Below, piece after piece: positions 62,775-64,000 of a DNA stretch of 64,000 nt. Source of the stretch: Diprion similis (taxonomy: Eukaryota; Arthropoda; Insecta; Hymenoptera; Diprionidae); the NCBI RefSeq assembly GCF_021155765.1, contig NC_060110.1, positions 2,976,001-3,040,000 of the forward strand, given 5' to 3'. The notes under the pieces were generated by a model. The model saw only the letters and a program-made list of their open reading frames with translations. It made no database searches and was not told the origin of the DNA. The position numbers and the translations under genes were made by a program. Positions within the stretch are counted from its first letter, which is position 1; every line of letters starts with the position of its first letter.

Positions 62775-64000
62775 GTGAGTTTATTCGACGCCGTTTTTAA
62801 TAAGGTTTATTTTATAGTCTCTGTCCGATTGAGAAATTCCAATGAAACAGGGCTTGATTCGGATTTGAAACGCTTGTTCATTGTTTGGCTTTTTTTTTTA
62901 TAATATGATTTATCTCGAAAACTATGGATTCCCATGCAAAGATTCTTGTTTCGTCTCGTAGTTGACGCGCTTTGCACGCAAGTCTGTCTTAATGTCGAGT
63001 TATGTAACAAAATCCCTTCGAATCTACAGATTTTGAAAATTTAAAACTCTGCTAAACTCGTGTCACCCCTGTAGGCAGTAATCCTGCAGTGAAAACTTCC
63101 AAAACGTAAATGCTTGAAGTGGCCAGCCTGCGTGAAAAGACGATATAGTTTTCGCAATCGCAATCAGACGCAAGTTGAAAAATTTTTTGATACCTTTCTA
63201 TATACTTTGTACCAATCTGTCTCATATTTTGGATGAAAATCCAACTGTGTATTTGTTTGTAAAAGAATTATAAAACTGAAAGGTGCTTTGACAGTAATCC
63301 TGCCACGGTGGTCACCCTATCCCAGTGACGGAATATTAATATCATTATTTTTTTGAAGACTGCGAAACTGTTATTGTCGTTTAGACACGAAAAATTGCCA
63401 TGTATTCGTAAAAGGTAGAACGATAAAGCCGATGTCCAGTCCATCCTAGAATTATTTCGAATTTTGGTTCGTCAATGATTCCTGAAGACATCTTTGAAGT
63501 CGATTTTCTGTCACAGCCCATGTTTACGATTCAAGTGTACAATAGTACAAACGCAGTGCATAAGTTACCGCTTTTACTAGCGTCTTTTGTTCGTTTTGTA
63601 TGTACACTAGGGTGGTTCTTAAAAAAGTCATTTTTGAATTTCGACTGTCTCACCCCCCGAGTCGGCTCCAAATAATCAAAAAATAGTACCCTAATTTTTT
63701 CAGATTTCTATCTCAACTCTAACGCGAACACGTCTTAGGGTTGATTTCCTTATTTAAACATCTGCCAAACGTATTTCGATTGATTTGATAAATCCTGCGT
63801 TGTCTATCAGTCAAGATGACTTGATTGACATGATTTTCGATATATGCGCAATAACGAATAAATTACCCCAAAGCTCTGATACGAGCTGTGGGACTTCATT
63901 AGCACTATTCAAAATACATTGGAAATGCCCAATGCGGACATTTTGCGCAGTTCGTATCGAGTCCGGTAATGGCATTCGCGAAAAAGAATAAATAGATAAG
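62775..64000 (+). other. DCAF12 intron 2, incomplete
   Basis: Sequence after the exon 2 donor with no recognisable exon. Two short similar segments, GCAGTAATCCTGC (about 63,075) and ACAGTAATCCTGCC (about 63,290), and an AGGGTGGTTCTTAAAAA motif (about 63,610) suggest small repeat relics. The open frames here look random. Confidence 0.4.

Overview
This is eukaryotic nuclear DNA, most likely from an insect. All genes are split by short, AT-rich GT-AG introns, and the proteins are conserved animal housekeeping factors. Hymenoptera is my best guess, because of the AT-rich compact introns and the retention of an ADAP-type ArfGAP and PDCD7, but this is inference. Nothing looks bacterial, organellar or viral.

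Layout. (1) Positions 1 to about 32,008 are one uninterrupted satellite array of roughly 102 head-to-tail monomers of 311-314 bp, running off the left edge. It has nested higher-order structure: 4-, 7-, 8- and 10-monomer blocks, and a large tandem duplication. In that duplication 7,420-20,538 is repeated as 20,539-31,472, the second copy being seven monomers shorter. (2) From 32,009 rightwards comes single-copy DNA with six genes: WBP11 (+, 33,019-37,407), ADAP/centaurin-alpha (-, 49,515-44,261), TBCA (+, 50,427-51,405), PDCD7 (+, 51,615-53,198), UTP15 (-, 58,626-55,070) and the first two coding exons of DCAF12 (+, 60,546 to beyond the window). I rebuilt the exons by hand from splice sites, reading phase and family conservation. 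All five complete genes close into a single open frame of the expected family length (561, 364, 118, 398 and 521 aa).

Gene functions. WBP11 and PDCD7 act in pre-mRNA splicing (PDCD7 in the U12-type minor spliceosome). UTP15 acts in 18S rRNA processing. TBCA is a beta-tubulin chaperone. ADAP is a phosphoinositide-binding Arf GAP. DCAF12 is a CUL4-DDB1 ubiquitin ligase receptor. ADAP/TBCA and UTP15/DCAF12 are divergent pairs sharing upstream regions. TBCA and PDCD7 are head-to-tail only 209 bp apart. WBP11/ADAP and PDCD7/UTP15 are convergent.

Other DNA. The WBP11-ADAP gap (about 6.9 kb) has no recognisable gene, but holds a degenerate 15-bp minisatellite and a few weak exon-like stretches. An inverted-repeat element sits in ADAP intron 4. 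A decayed coding sequence of unknown family lies between PDCD7 and UTP15. The most unusual content is the satellite array with its recent multi-kilobase duplication, ending about 1 kb from the WBP11 start codon.
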